Positions 33,982-42,900 of a stretch of DNA of 64,000 bases are shown one piece after another. Position 1 is the first letter of the stretch. Each line of letters opens with the position of its first letter. This DNA is from Lepas anatifera. Taxonomy: Eukaryota > Arthropoda > Thecostraca > Lepadidae. The stretch covers positions 107,501 through 171,500 of the forward strand of contig JAOTON010000467.1 of assembly GCA_034440635.1 (NCBI GenBank), read 5' to 3'. The translations under genes were made by a program, and so were the position numbers. The notes under the pieces were generated by a model, which made no database searches, was not told the DNA's origin, and worked only from the letters and a program-made list of their open reading frames with translations.

Positions 33982-35649
33982 AGTGCAACACATCCGATGT
34001 GTACGACGGCAGCGACAGCAGGCTGAGGATTCCTCAGGCTTAGGAATCTACGACAGCTGAGGGTTCCTCGGATCAACCTCAATGCGGAGACATGCACCGA
34101 GCTGGTGGACATCACGAAAGCCATTGAAGCCGGTGAAGACGTCGAACCACCGTTGGTGCAAGACATGAATGACAGCTCTCTCGAGCAGTGCATCACTGTA
34201 CCACTCAAAACGCAAGTCCCCAGCCACACTCAGTCCACCGAGAGAGCGGCAAAGGTAACCACTGAAGCGGTGTGTGCCGTCACCGAAGTCCGGAGCCAGG
34301 ACGGGCACGCACTGAACAGGCGTTCCTTCAGGCAGCGACAACGGTCTGCTGGCAGCACGAGGCCCTGACTGTGAGTTCCCAATGCGTTGGTGACTAGGCA
34401 GTGATTGGCTATGCTGTGTCGTGAGTGCCACATCGTAAAATGGGAACTACGTAAATGAATATGGTTTAGAAGCTCGAAATAAACATTCGAAAATTCTTGC
34501 ATATCACCTAATTCATTCACATATTTTTCGATTTCCTTGGCTCCAGGAAAAACTGCAAATATTACTATTTTGTGTCTGAACGAAGTCTGATTTGTTTCTA
34601 ATGTCAATGAGAGAAATATACATCACATAAATCACTGAACAGGGAGTTTTTCCAGAATTATTGGGGTTTACTTGCGCGTCAACTGCAGTGGCTATTTTGC
34701 GGGAGTTTTTGTTCGGAAATATTGTATATAACTACAGCGTGTACCAATTTTTGTTTCCTATCACATTGTTGAGCTCCTTAATTTCTGAGACAAATATAAT
34801 TAAACTTGTGTTAACCCATAGAAAATTAAGCTATCACATGAATATTAACACATTTTCGCTGACCAATACGAACCCTTGTGGTAGTGGCAGTTCCAGGACT
34901 TCATTCTGGAGGGTGCTTGGGCCCATACGCGTCGGAAAAGGGGGGCCAGGAGGGGCTTGGCCCCCATTTCTTGGCCAAAAATGTCCTGATCTCAGTCAAA
35001 ATGAGAGAAAACCGGACATTCTTATATCCAGCTGCTGCAGAAGGCAACGAGGAGCCCAAATTCGAACAGTTTTTGGTCCTGATGTTGAAGTTTTTTGTCA
35101 GCATCAGGTTGAAGTTTGGCTGGTCCCCCACTTTTTTGCCGAGGAGCGTGGGAGGGGGACTTGAGCCCTCCCCATCCCTATTTGTACCCACTACTGCTTT
35201 GAAAGGCCTTCGAGTGTACATTAGGCCAGGCCACGTGTTTCAAATTAGGTTACGATGGCTCCAAGCTCCCATGAACACCTCGTCAAGAGCTGCGTTCGCT
35301 AACGCCATCTGTGATCATTTTCTGGAACTAATGACAGATCTTCCACTTTACGGTAAAACTACGGAAAACTGGAAACAGATAGAGCGATGATTTTTCCTCT
35401 CAAATATGCAGAATTGTTCATTATCTCAATCTATGGAAAAGTATTAGTCATTACCTGACTGAATTAGACAAGTAGTTCAAAAACGTGCAAATTTCGGGAA
35501 AAAGGAAAACTTTTAACGGCCGGGCGCGGGCAAAATTTTTTCGATTTTTAAATTTTAGACCGCGTATTCGTAATCAGCACACCAAAATGCATCTAAAAAC
35601 AGATGGGGACAAAACATTCGAACAACTTTTTGCAAAACTGGCCAGGCTA
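33982..35649 (-). repeat. Right arm of the fold-back transposon
   Basis: Reverse complement of the left arm. Includes an extra block (about 34921-35145) absent from the left arm. Its inner edge lies next to a 12-bp inverted repeat in the spacer: CACGCTTGTGGC at 33924-33935 and GCCACAAGCGTG at 33969-33980. Confidence 0.9.
34045..34368 (+). pseudogene. Duplicate of the transposase C-terminal part in the right arm
   Basis: Plus-strand frame with 'RQLRVPRINLNAETCTELVD', then 'KAIEAGEDVEPPLVQDMND' and 'HTQSTERAAKVTTEAVCAV', about 95% identical to the left-arm copy (for example V/E, N/S and R/S differences). It has no N-terminal half. It shows that the arms grew by inverted duplication of the gene's 3' end. 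Confidence 0.75.
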
Positions 35650-35657
35650 ATGTAAAG

Positions 35658-36482
35658 ATATTCACAGATGGGTCGAAGACGAGAGCTGGGGTAGGATGCT
35701 CTTTCGTTGTGGGCCCCACGACCAGAACCTCTTCGCTTCCATCGTATGCATCGGTGTTCACATCTGAATTGATCGCGATTTCAAAAGCTCTATGTTATAT
35801 TGAAACGTGTGAAGAGAATCGTTTCGTAATTTTTACCGACTCACTCAGCAGCGTGCAAGCATTAAAAATCTTCAACCCGAGCGATGGTCTTGTGCGTAAG
35901 ATGCGCCTACACATCGCACGATTAGGGCAAAATCAAAAGAAGATTCAGGTGTGTTGGATACCCAGCCATGTAGGAATAGGAGGCAATGAGGCAGCAGATG
36001 CAGCGGCAAAGCGTGCAGCGGAAAGAACATGTTCACGTCTACTTCCAATCCCGGCCAGGGACTTGTTCCCCCATCTATTGTATCACCTCCGCAAAGCCTG
36101 GCAGCAATCATGGGAGGTGCTTGCGAGCAACAAGCTATTTGAGATAAAGCCTGAACCCGGTGAGTGGCCTTGTGCATCGCGCCGATGTCGGCGAGAGGAG
36201 GTGGCCCTCTGCAGATTACGTACCGGCCATACATTGGCCACCCATCGTTACCTCCTTTGTGGGGAAGCGAGGCCGCCCTGCCTGCGTTGCGGTGCACCCT
36301 TGTCAGTCAGGCACGTGCTGACGTCCTGCCCTGGGTATAACGGAGAGAGAACCGCACACTTTGGCGGGAGACAGGAGCCTTTTGCTATGTCAGAGATGGT
36401 TCGTCGCGACTCCCGTTTGATCGAACAAGTGCTGACTTTTCTGAAGGCCATCAATTTTAGAATCATCTATGACCCTGGTTAA
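35658..36482 (+). pseudogene. LINE ORF2, RNase H part cut off by the fold-back insertion
   Basis: Directly after the right target duplication the frame reads 'IFTDGSKTRAG' (first catalytic Asp), 'FTSELIAISKAL' (Glu), 'VIFTDSLSSVQAL' (second Asp) and 'GIGGNEAADAAAK' (third Asp), preceded by 'WIPSHVGI'. This is a complete RNase H1-type domain, which degrades the RNA strand during retrotransposition. The C-terminal part has a zinc motif CLRCGAPLSVRHVLTSC (CX2CX7HX4C). It stops at TAA 36480-36482. It has no start codon of its own at the domain edge (GTG at 35709 falls inside the domain), so it is listed as separated from its gene although otherwise undamaged. It is in the same register as 29171-32056. 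Confidence 0.92.
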
Positions 36483-37130
36483 GCACAACATCCTCTGTGA
36501 GGATCTCAGATGAACACTGTTTGGCACACTGTAGCCTAATGCCTTGTGCACATACCCTGGGGGTCCTCCGGGTGACGCTGCGCGGAGGGCTGCCTGGCGC
36601 GGAGCGCCCGACTCCCCCCTGTGGAGTCTCACGCCCCGTGCTGGGACTACACTGCCGTCCGGCGGAGGGCGGGCGTGGATCACATGAAAATGTGGCTTGT
36701 GCTCGTCTTCCGTAGGAGGGCAGCGCAGGGGGGAGTCCGCCTGGGTGCCCAGCTGTTTGCTGGGCGCCCGGGCGGACTCAGGGACTCCCCCGTACTCCCG
36801 GGCCCCCTGGGTCCGGGGGTACGGAGTGGGCGTCGGAACTGACGCCCCGACGCCTCGTGCCGGGCGCTCTCTGCGCGGCGTTACCTGGTGGATCTTGCGG
36901 GGTGTCGGTTTTTTCAGTACAGGAGGGACTGATGTTAGTATTGTGTGCACTTCTCTGTTTGCTTTGCCATTCACCCGCACAGCGAGGTATTGACACCGAA
37001 AGGGGAAATGAGTCTCTGAATCACGTGTTCTTCTTGTTCCAGATGGAACACTTTTAGCGTCTGTACTGTTTTGGGCGCTATATGGCCTTGCCAGGCTGGT
37101 GCGCCCCTTAAGCCCAAATAACTAACTAGC
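36483..37130 (+). other. LINE 3' UTR and tail
   Basis: GC-rich non-coding sequence ending 'CTGGTGCGCCCCTTAAGCC' then 'CAAATAACTAACTAGC'. The last ~50 bp resemble the tail fragment at 47395-47460 and the end of the SINE at 49549-49735. Downstream of ~37130 sequence becomes unrelated. Confidence 0.7.
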
Positions 37131-37850
37131 TAACGAACGCTTTTTGTTGACATTGCGTATCAACTGGACTTTTTAACCTTCTGCCGTTGACGTCTTCACT
37201 CAATAATTGTGAAAAAGTGCAATTGTTACAGTATGGGAAAACCAAGCTTCCAATTGATGTCTCAGTACACTAACATACCCAGCAACCATTCGTAGAATCG
37301 CAGCTAGTATTTGCACAGGCCATTTTCAGATCGCACGATGAGGTGAGAACCGATATACATCAATCAACCCTTCCTCGTTTGGGAAGTTCACTTCAAATAA
37401 CATCAGGGAATAGGGTCTCACAGCACGCACACGCACTTGTTGCATATTCTTTTATCCTCACTTGAGTTTCGAACTGGATATTGCAAACAAGGAGGTGCGA
37501 ATAAGTGTAGAAACGCGGGTAAACCTGCTAACATCTGATACAGCATTTGGACTTGGGAATTTCATTGAAAAAGCGAACGAGCAGCTCACTGATATTTACC
37601 AAGTAAGTAAGTACACACAGGATGACATAAAACGTGAGGCAGGTTCGTTGGAAAAATAGTTCTGTGCAATCGACGCAACGCCAATTCCGTAGAAAATACA
37701 GTTCGGTCATGTACCAAGCCAAGGTTTCGTATTTATTCAGTATGAATCTGATACCATTGTGCTGGTGTATGAACAAACATATCATCGTTGAATGTGATCA
37801 ATTTCGTCTTCATGGTTACATGCAGTAGGGCACCCAAGGAAAGGGGGTGG
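37131..37850. other. No gene recognised
   Basis: A plus-strand frame at 37462-37659 (TTG start, no ATG) reads a charged, coding-like stretch ('VRISVETRVNLL', 'YTQDDIKREAG') but has no recognised family, homologous neighbour or clear splice signals. Left unassigned. Confidence 0.35.
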
Positions 37851-37869
37851 TTATATACAATATAACCGG

Positions 37870-38560
37870 AACTATAGCAGCCTTTGGGTCGAAATGAGGG
37901 TAGACCTTGAAAAACTTTGACCTTGACCTGTGACCTTGGCTCTGAGTGGCCCTAACTGTAGTCATAGCATAGCATACGTCATACTGAGTAATGCCTGGAC
38001 GGAATACTGCGGTCAATGAATTTGACGTGAGACCTTTGACCTTGAGCTTGACTTTGTGGGTTAATATTGACATGTAACCTGATTATATGGCGTTATGACG
38101 CCATCACTCGGTCCACAGTGCAGGCGAACTAGTGCGACCGCCCGAGAGTGACGGTCTCAAAATATATGTCTGAATGTGAAGGCCTGTAAGTAAAGAAATT
38201 ACCGACCGATTTTCAAAATTTCTTGATTAATCGACGCCCTCATAAATGCTTTCAAATGTGGCCGAGTAGCGTTTTCCGGCGGCGAACAGTTCTCTGGCTA
38301 CTTTGGAAAAATAGGTGGGGGCACTTTAGGGCCCCCTCCACTGCGTGTGTTAAGTGAGGGTTAAATAACGTCTTCAATGTCAAGAATATCGCGCGTGTAC
38401 ACTTAAAGTAACTGAAAATTAACTAGAACATCCATGCAAAGCCCCCTTATTATCATATATACATGTAGTTATTTTTGCTGCTGACCTAGGGTCAAATACC
38501 TGACAATCATGCACGCTGAGGTCAGGTCTTGACATTCATATGTTGTCCACATAATCTGTG
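37870..38560. repeat. AGGTCA/TGACCT-rich dispersed repeat, second type
   Basis: Dense 'TTTGACCTTGACCTGTGACC'-type runs between 37905 and 38075, followed by a near-palindrome ATGGCGTTATGACGCCAT (about 38088-38105) and further motifs to 38530. It lacks the CCCGCGCCCC terminus of the TTAA elements, so it is treated as a separate group together with 53060-53680. Confidence 0.55.
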
Positions 38561-38599
38561 GGAACAGAGCTTTTGATTGATACCAAAATTATTGATCTG

Positions 38600-39780
38600 A
38601 GATTCATACTTCCTGAGATATTGAATTATGTCGCCAACTTCGGCTCCGTTAGAACACGGTGCAGCGGTACGGCGCAGTTGCGGCGACAGGGTGGGGTGAC
38701 GGCGCCGACAAGGGGGCAGTAATCGTCGGCGGACGACGCGACGGCAAGCACCCTGCCGCTATCGGACGCCGACAGCTGGCCCGGGGCGTGCTCTGTGTTT
38801 ACCCACTTCTTACCCAAGTGGACTTTGTTTGAAGTGAACCACACTTGTATGTTTAAGGCGGAGTTATATCATCGTTTGTCGACGGGAGCGACGCGCCGCG
38901 GCGGCTGGGCGGTGAACTGTAGCGACTCTGGCGGGTTGGTTTCGGCCTCAGCGACCCCACAACACAAACATGGCGTGCGCTGGCCCGCTTTTTACCTAAC
39001 GTGACCGCTAGCAGGGGTGTAATTTTTCACAAATTTTGAGGGAATACTCAGACGTTTGGGGCGGTAGTATTGCGGGGTAGCACCCATATGGGCGCCAAAG
39101 TAGCTTTTCATCGTTTTTTGCGCCTTTTTATTGCACAGAAGACGGACAATGTTATTTCATTTGTGAGCAGGTATCCTATAGCTTTTTCCAAAAATGTTTA
39201 GTTTTTAGTATGACATTCTGACGTTACATTCCGATTTAAGAAACATTCCAGTCGGAGTTGTAAATGTATCCACGATTGAAGTATCTCAGTTATTAAATTA
39301 CATATTACCTTTTGAATGACAGTGAATGAAGAGTGAAGGATACCAGGGACTTAATCCGCGAAGTAAAAGTACCTGGCCATCACTGTATTAGACTGGCATC
39401 TATTTCCCCGTTCATATATACACTACAAATCAGACTCCCGAGGGCCGTCGAATCAATCAAAATATGATTATCATTGCTCGAGGTCTGGTGAAAAGGTCTG
39501 CATGTCTGACATCTGTCAAGCCTGAGACGGGTGATATGCCTGTCTGGAGTGTGGTCCCGACCGCTGCGTTTAGCACACTACTGCCACTCAAACGCGCCTA
39601 CCCTCTGTGGGGTCTGCGAGGAAAATTCGCGCCTGAGCTCCTCTCGGCTCATCGACAGGTGTCTATTCACGTACACAGAGCATACGGCAGGTTGGATCAG
39701 CCCAGGCTGACTCTGTGGTTGGGAGCTGGCGTTTGAAGCGCAGGGCTGACCTGCCGTCGCGGCGCATTCTGTCGGGCTCT
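38600..39780. other. No gene recognised; GC-rich centre
   Basis: 38630-38990 is CpG-rich with open frames on both strands but no domain. 39010-39430 is AT-rich. 39470-39780 is GC-rich and abuts the LINE leader copy; it may be its upstream part but does not match the other leaders. Confidence 0.4.
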
Positions 39781-39784
39781 CCCA

Positions 39785-40270
39785 CAGCCGCCGCGTCCTC
39801 CCACCTCCGATCGTTAGGTGTCGGCGATCCTGGTGATGTGCCCACGGTGATGCTGGCGACTGCCCTACCGGCCCTCTGTTACCAGGCAGGCAACCGTATA
39901 GGACCCGGTCAGCCCTGCACCCCCTAATATGTAGCTCCGGTTTACTTTAGCTCTCTTACTTTGTTGATTATATTCAGTTCTTCTCCGCTTTTGATGGCTT
40001 GGTTTTTGGCTCCTCAGCTACATGCTTTCTTCAGCATTCTTATGGGTGCAAGGCGTCCGCTCGAGACCTATCTCGGGCCCCGGCGACAAGGTTGACGGGA
40101 TCCTGGGGGTTGAGGTCCCCCTTGGACGGGTCAGTTCCGAGGGCTCCAACACGCCGCCTCTGGCCCAGATATCTCGATCTAACTGGGGGTAAGCCGCCCG
40201 CAGGCTGCCGCGGGCGGCCAACAACGTGGCAGTGTCTACGGGCGCCGCCGCTCAGTTCAGGTGGGAGGGC
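39785..40270 (+). mobile_element. Solo 5' leader of an I-like LINE (copy B), 3' part missing
   Basis: Matches the leader at 62935-63440 throughout ('TATGTAGCTCC', 'TTTGTTGATTA', 'TTCTTATGGGTGCAAGGCG', 'GACGGGATCCTGGGGG', 'AGATATCTCGATCTAAC') and, from 40085, the leader of the LINE at 26.6 kb. Homology ends near 40270 before ORF1 would start. LINE fragments normally keep the 3' end, so loss of the 3' part is unusual. The hairpin at 40193-40218 (GCCGCCCG / CGGGCGGC) is perfect here. Confidence 0.75.
40193..40218 (+). promoter_or_regulatory. Conserved leader hairpin (copy B)
   Basis: GCCGCCCG at 40193-40200 and CGGGCGGC at 40211-40218, eight Watson-Crick pairs, 10-nt loop CAGGCTGCCG. Confidence 0.65.
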
Positions 40271-40354
40271 ATCCATCATGTTCGGGCCCTTGGCGCGGCG
40301 CGCTCCCTCCAGCCCTGGTTTCCAAAACTGTACATGCTCTGGCAGGCCATTTTT

Positions 40355-40440
40355 TAACATGTTAACTGGGGGGGGCATTTGCCCCCCCCAGTCGGCCGAA
40401 ATGCCCCCCAGTGCCCGGAAATTGGCCCCCAGTGAAATAG
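40355..40440. repeat. G-run/C-run inverted repeat
   Basis: AACTGGGGGGGGCATTTGCC is followed by CCCCCCAGT, making a stem of eight G-C pairs plus CTG/CAG and AACTG-like edges. Further 'AAATGCCCCCCAGTG' and 'GGCCCCCAGTG' pieces follow. It looks like the edge of an old MITE. 40441-41040 beyond it contains no gene I can recognise. Confidence 0.5.
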
Positions 40441-41044
40441 ACATATGCTCTAAAATTGAACGAACGCAACCTCACCTGACAAAAATAAAACAGAACACCA
40501 CCCGATGATGACAATTTTGTTCTATTCCTCATCCCGAATTAGTAATCCACAAAAAATTGTTAAAAATTTCCACCAGTGGCTGTCTACTTCATCGTGCAAA
40601 AACGAAACAAAGCGCGTAGTTACCGGAAATCCCGGCAAAGCAGCCTCAGCACCAACTAATCACAACGCTGGAGATAGCCTACAACCAATCAAACATCGTG
40701 TTCTATCCAACCAGAAGCCCAGCCAGTACTGGGGGATTGCAAGATGCTGTCATTTCACACGCGGTCAGTTGTCAGCGCTCATAGTTCGTTCGTGGATTAG
40801 GCGGGACCCTTGTATAAATATTGTCCCTTGTATAAATATGGCTTCTCTTGGTCTTTTCCGGGCCTGAATAAGATTTTCTGACACCAATAAAGGATCAGAG
40901 CAGCAGAAACACTGTCATGCTATGCCAGTGGGAGGAGAACTCTGTGAAAAAACACGATCCAAAAAAATGACAGCCACCGAAAACCGAACGCGAAGGATGC
41001 GATACTATAGGCGCCGTAGTAAGCACGCGGAGCAGTGTTGGCAT

Positions 41045-42645
41045 CAGCATTATCATTATGAGTTTTAAAGTGGTGTTGAAAATGACCATTATCTGCCAAG
41101 TTATTTTTTATTTTAGACCTAAATTAATATTAACCCTTGCCCCGGTGGCGGGTATGAGCCACCTTCGCCCTGGTGGGGGGAGGGGGCCTAAAAAGACCCC
41201 CACGATCTCAAAAACTAAGAGAGCTAGAAAAAAGCGCAAAACGACAATCGAAAGCTCTTCAAAAATTATATCGAAAATACTTAGTCATTTTTCTCGTCAG
41301 GTCAATATCAAGGTCACCAGAGGTCAAAATAGGTCAAAATCGCTAATATGAGGTATACTAAGAAAACCTAATATGTCTCAGAAACTATGATAGCTAGAAA
41401 TATTTTTTTATGAACACGATTCGAAAGCTCTTGAGTTGCTCTTTCATTACAGTGGCAATGATTTTCGGCTCAGGTCAATCCCTAGGGAGCTACAGGTCAC
41501 TGAATATTGGGAATGTTCTTGGGAATGTCCTAGCCACCCATGCATAAGGGCGTTACGTTTTCACTGATAACTTCCAAACCAAGCAAGATGCAGCCATAGT
41601 TGATGCACCATTGAAATCCTCTCGTCAATACAAATCGAATGATATATAATATTGCTATACCAGGTCAAATTTAAAAATTGGACCTGACCCAGGTCAACTT
41701 TCTGATCCAACTTGACCTGATATAGTCATGATGTATGTTATTTGACTTGCAGTGACTATACAAACACTTGGGTGACAAAATAAAAGTTATATCTTTGTTT
41801 ATTCAAAATTTATAAAGTAAAAACCAAAAAAATGTTTCTTTGACCTAAGGTGACCTTTTAAAGGTCACAAGTAAAAATTGTTGGCATCAACTTCAGAAAT
41901 GGGCTAAGAGCAAGTCGTAACCGATGTTTGAAGTTGATTCCATCCAAACTTCCTGAGAAAAGCTCACTTCGTGATTTTCCCCATGTATTTGCAATGGGGA
42001 GGTCATGCTCTGCACATGACCTCAGGTCACCTATATAAAAAATCCCGGAACATATGTTGTAGTTTCTGGTGGGGGCAATATGTGGTATGAATTTAAACTT
42101 GATCGATTAACCCTCCTTTTAGTTATGCAGTCCTTATAATTTTTTAGGTGAGGTCACTTCACCTGGCCTGGTGACTTGACCTGATATGACCTTGAGCCAA
42201 AATTTTTAGGAAAGATGTAAAAATAATGAAGGAACAGCTAGAGTAAGTTTGGCGGGACTGCGCGCCGCTGTTTCTTTTGTCACTTTAGAAAAACCCGAGA
42301 GGCGTCTAAAAAGACCCCCACCCGGGCGAAGGTTAAAAGAATAGACACAATAATAAGAGCTTTGGACGTCAAGTCATCCTTAGCTATGACACATTTTTTT
42401 AGCACAAAAATTCAAAAAGACTATCACACACTTAGGAGGGACCACTTCTTCCTGCAGAAATATATGGAACGGTTAACAGTACAAGAAAGACACACATTCA
42501 CACACACAGTATACATATCAATCTTAAACATTTCTTTTTCTATTTCTAAAAAAATAGAATAAAAATATTTAAGTCTAAAACAAAAAGATAACTTGGCAGA
42601 TAATGGTCATTTTCAACACCACTTAAAACTCATAATACTATAGGC
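41045..42645. repeat. Inverted flanks around a TTAA element
   Basis: Sequence at about 41045-41125 ('ATGAGTTTTAAAGTGGTGTT', 'GAAAATGACCATTATCTGCC', 'AAGTTATTTTTTATTTTAGA') recurs in reverse complement at about 42560-42640. The pair encloses the TTAA element at 41134-42332 and 220 bp of other sequence. This is either an older element with inverted ends that received the TTAA element, or an inverted duplication at the insertion site. Confidence 0.7.
41134..42332 (+). mobile_element. AGGTCA-rich TTAA element, complete copy (1,199 bp)
   Basis: Flanked by TTAA (41130-41133 and 42333-42336). Termini are inverted: left CCCTTGCCCCGGTGG, right (reverse complement) CCTTCGCCCGGGTGG, 12 of 15 identical, with inner 'CCTAAAAAGACCCCC' blocks near both ends. 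TTAA duplications and a 5'-CC terminus suggest a piggyBac-type non-autonomous element; this is inference. The interior is non-coding and dense in nuclear-receptor half-site-like AGGTCA/TGACCT: direct repeats at 41299, 41311, 41321 and 41331 (spacings 6, 4, 4) and an everted pair TGACCT-C-AGGTCA at 42017-42029. Related copies lie at 4080, 42901 and 54124. Confidence 0.75.
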
Positions 42646-42896
42646 ACCCTTTGGGCGGAAAGTCGATGGCAAAGTGCGCTTTGGGGCTCCACCCTTCCCC
42701 TCCCACTTACCAAAATCCTATGTCCACCACTGTTGAAAGAGCAAAAAACTCACAGTTTCAAAAACAGGAAAAAATATCAAATTTTAGCGGAGAGGGGTGC
42801 GACTAATATAATTGATGATGCTAACAAATTTTCTGGGTATGTGGATAAAATAATTTGATAGCCACGCAGGATTGAAGGGACACTCCTTGCCTCCTA
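42337..42896. other. Short unassigned stretch
   Basis: Contains a 66-codon frame without motifs (42362-42562) and the inverted flank described above. 42650-42890 shows nothing recognisable. Confidence 0.4.
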
Positions 42897-42900
42897 TCAA

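Larger units (their letters stand above)
32057..35649. mobile_element. Fold-back DNA transposon, 3,593 bp, with exact 8-bp target duplication
   Basis: Both ends read TAGCCTGGCC(G/A)GTTTTGC inward and are flanked by ATGTAAAG (32049-32056 and 35650-35657). The two halves are reverse complements almost to the centre: left arm 32057-33578, right arm 33982-35649, spacer about 403 bp. The right arm carries roughly 140 bp more than the left between ~34921 and 35145, where the arms differ completely. The spacer and left arm encode a transposase-like protein on the minus strand; the right arm holds a plus-strand duplicate of its C-terminal part. An 8-bp duplication would fit hAT or Merlin, but the termini do not settle the superfamily. 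Confidence 0.92.
25900..37130 (+). mobile_element. I-like non-LTR retrotransposon with RNase H, split by a fold-back transposon
   Basis: In order: a leader (about 25900-27145) matching other LINE leaders at 39.8-40.3 kb and 62.8-63.8 kb; ORF1 with three CCHC knuckles; ORF2 with APE endonuclease and RT; a 3,593-bp inserted transposon; the RNase H end of ORF2; and a ~650-bp 3' UTR ending in TAAC/CTAA-rich simple sequence near 37130. APE-RT-RNase H plus a CCHC gag-like ORF1 is the plan of the I/Nimb/Ingi-type LINEs. Without the insertion the element would be about 7.6 kb. The 5' boundary is a homology estimate. Only ORF1 shows frameshifts, so the copy is probably young. Confidence 0.85.

Noticed and set aside
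38626..39004. Possible zinc-finger or host exon in CpG-rich DNA
   Set aside because: Cys/His spacing did not fit a known finger on either strand and there are no splice signals worth citing.
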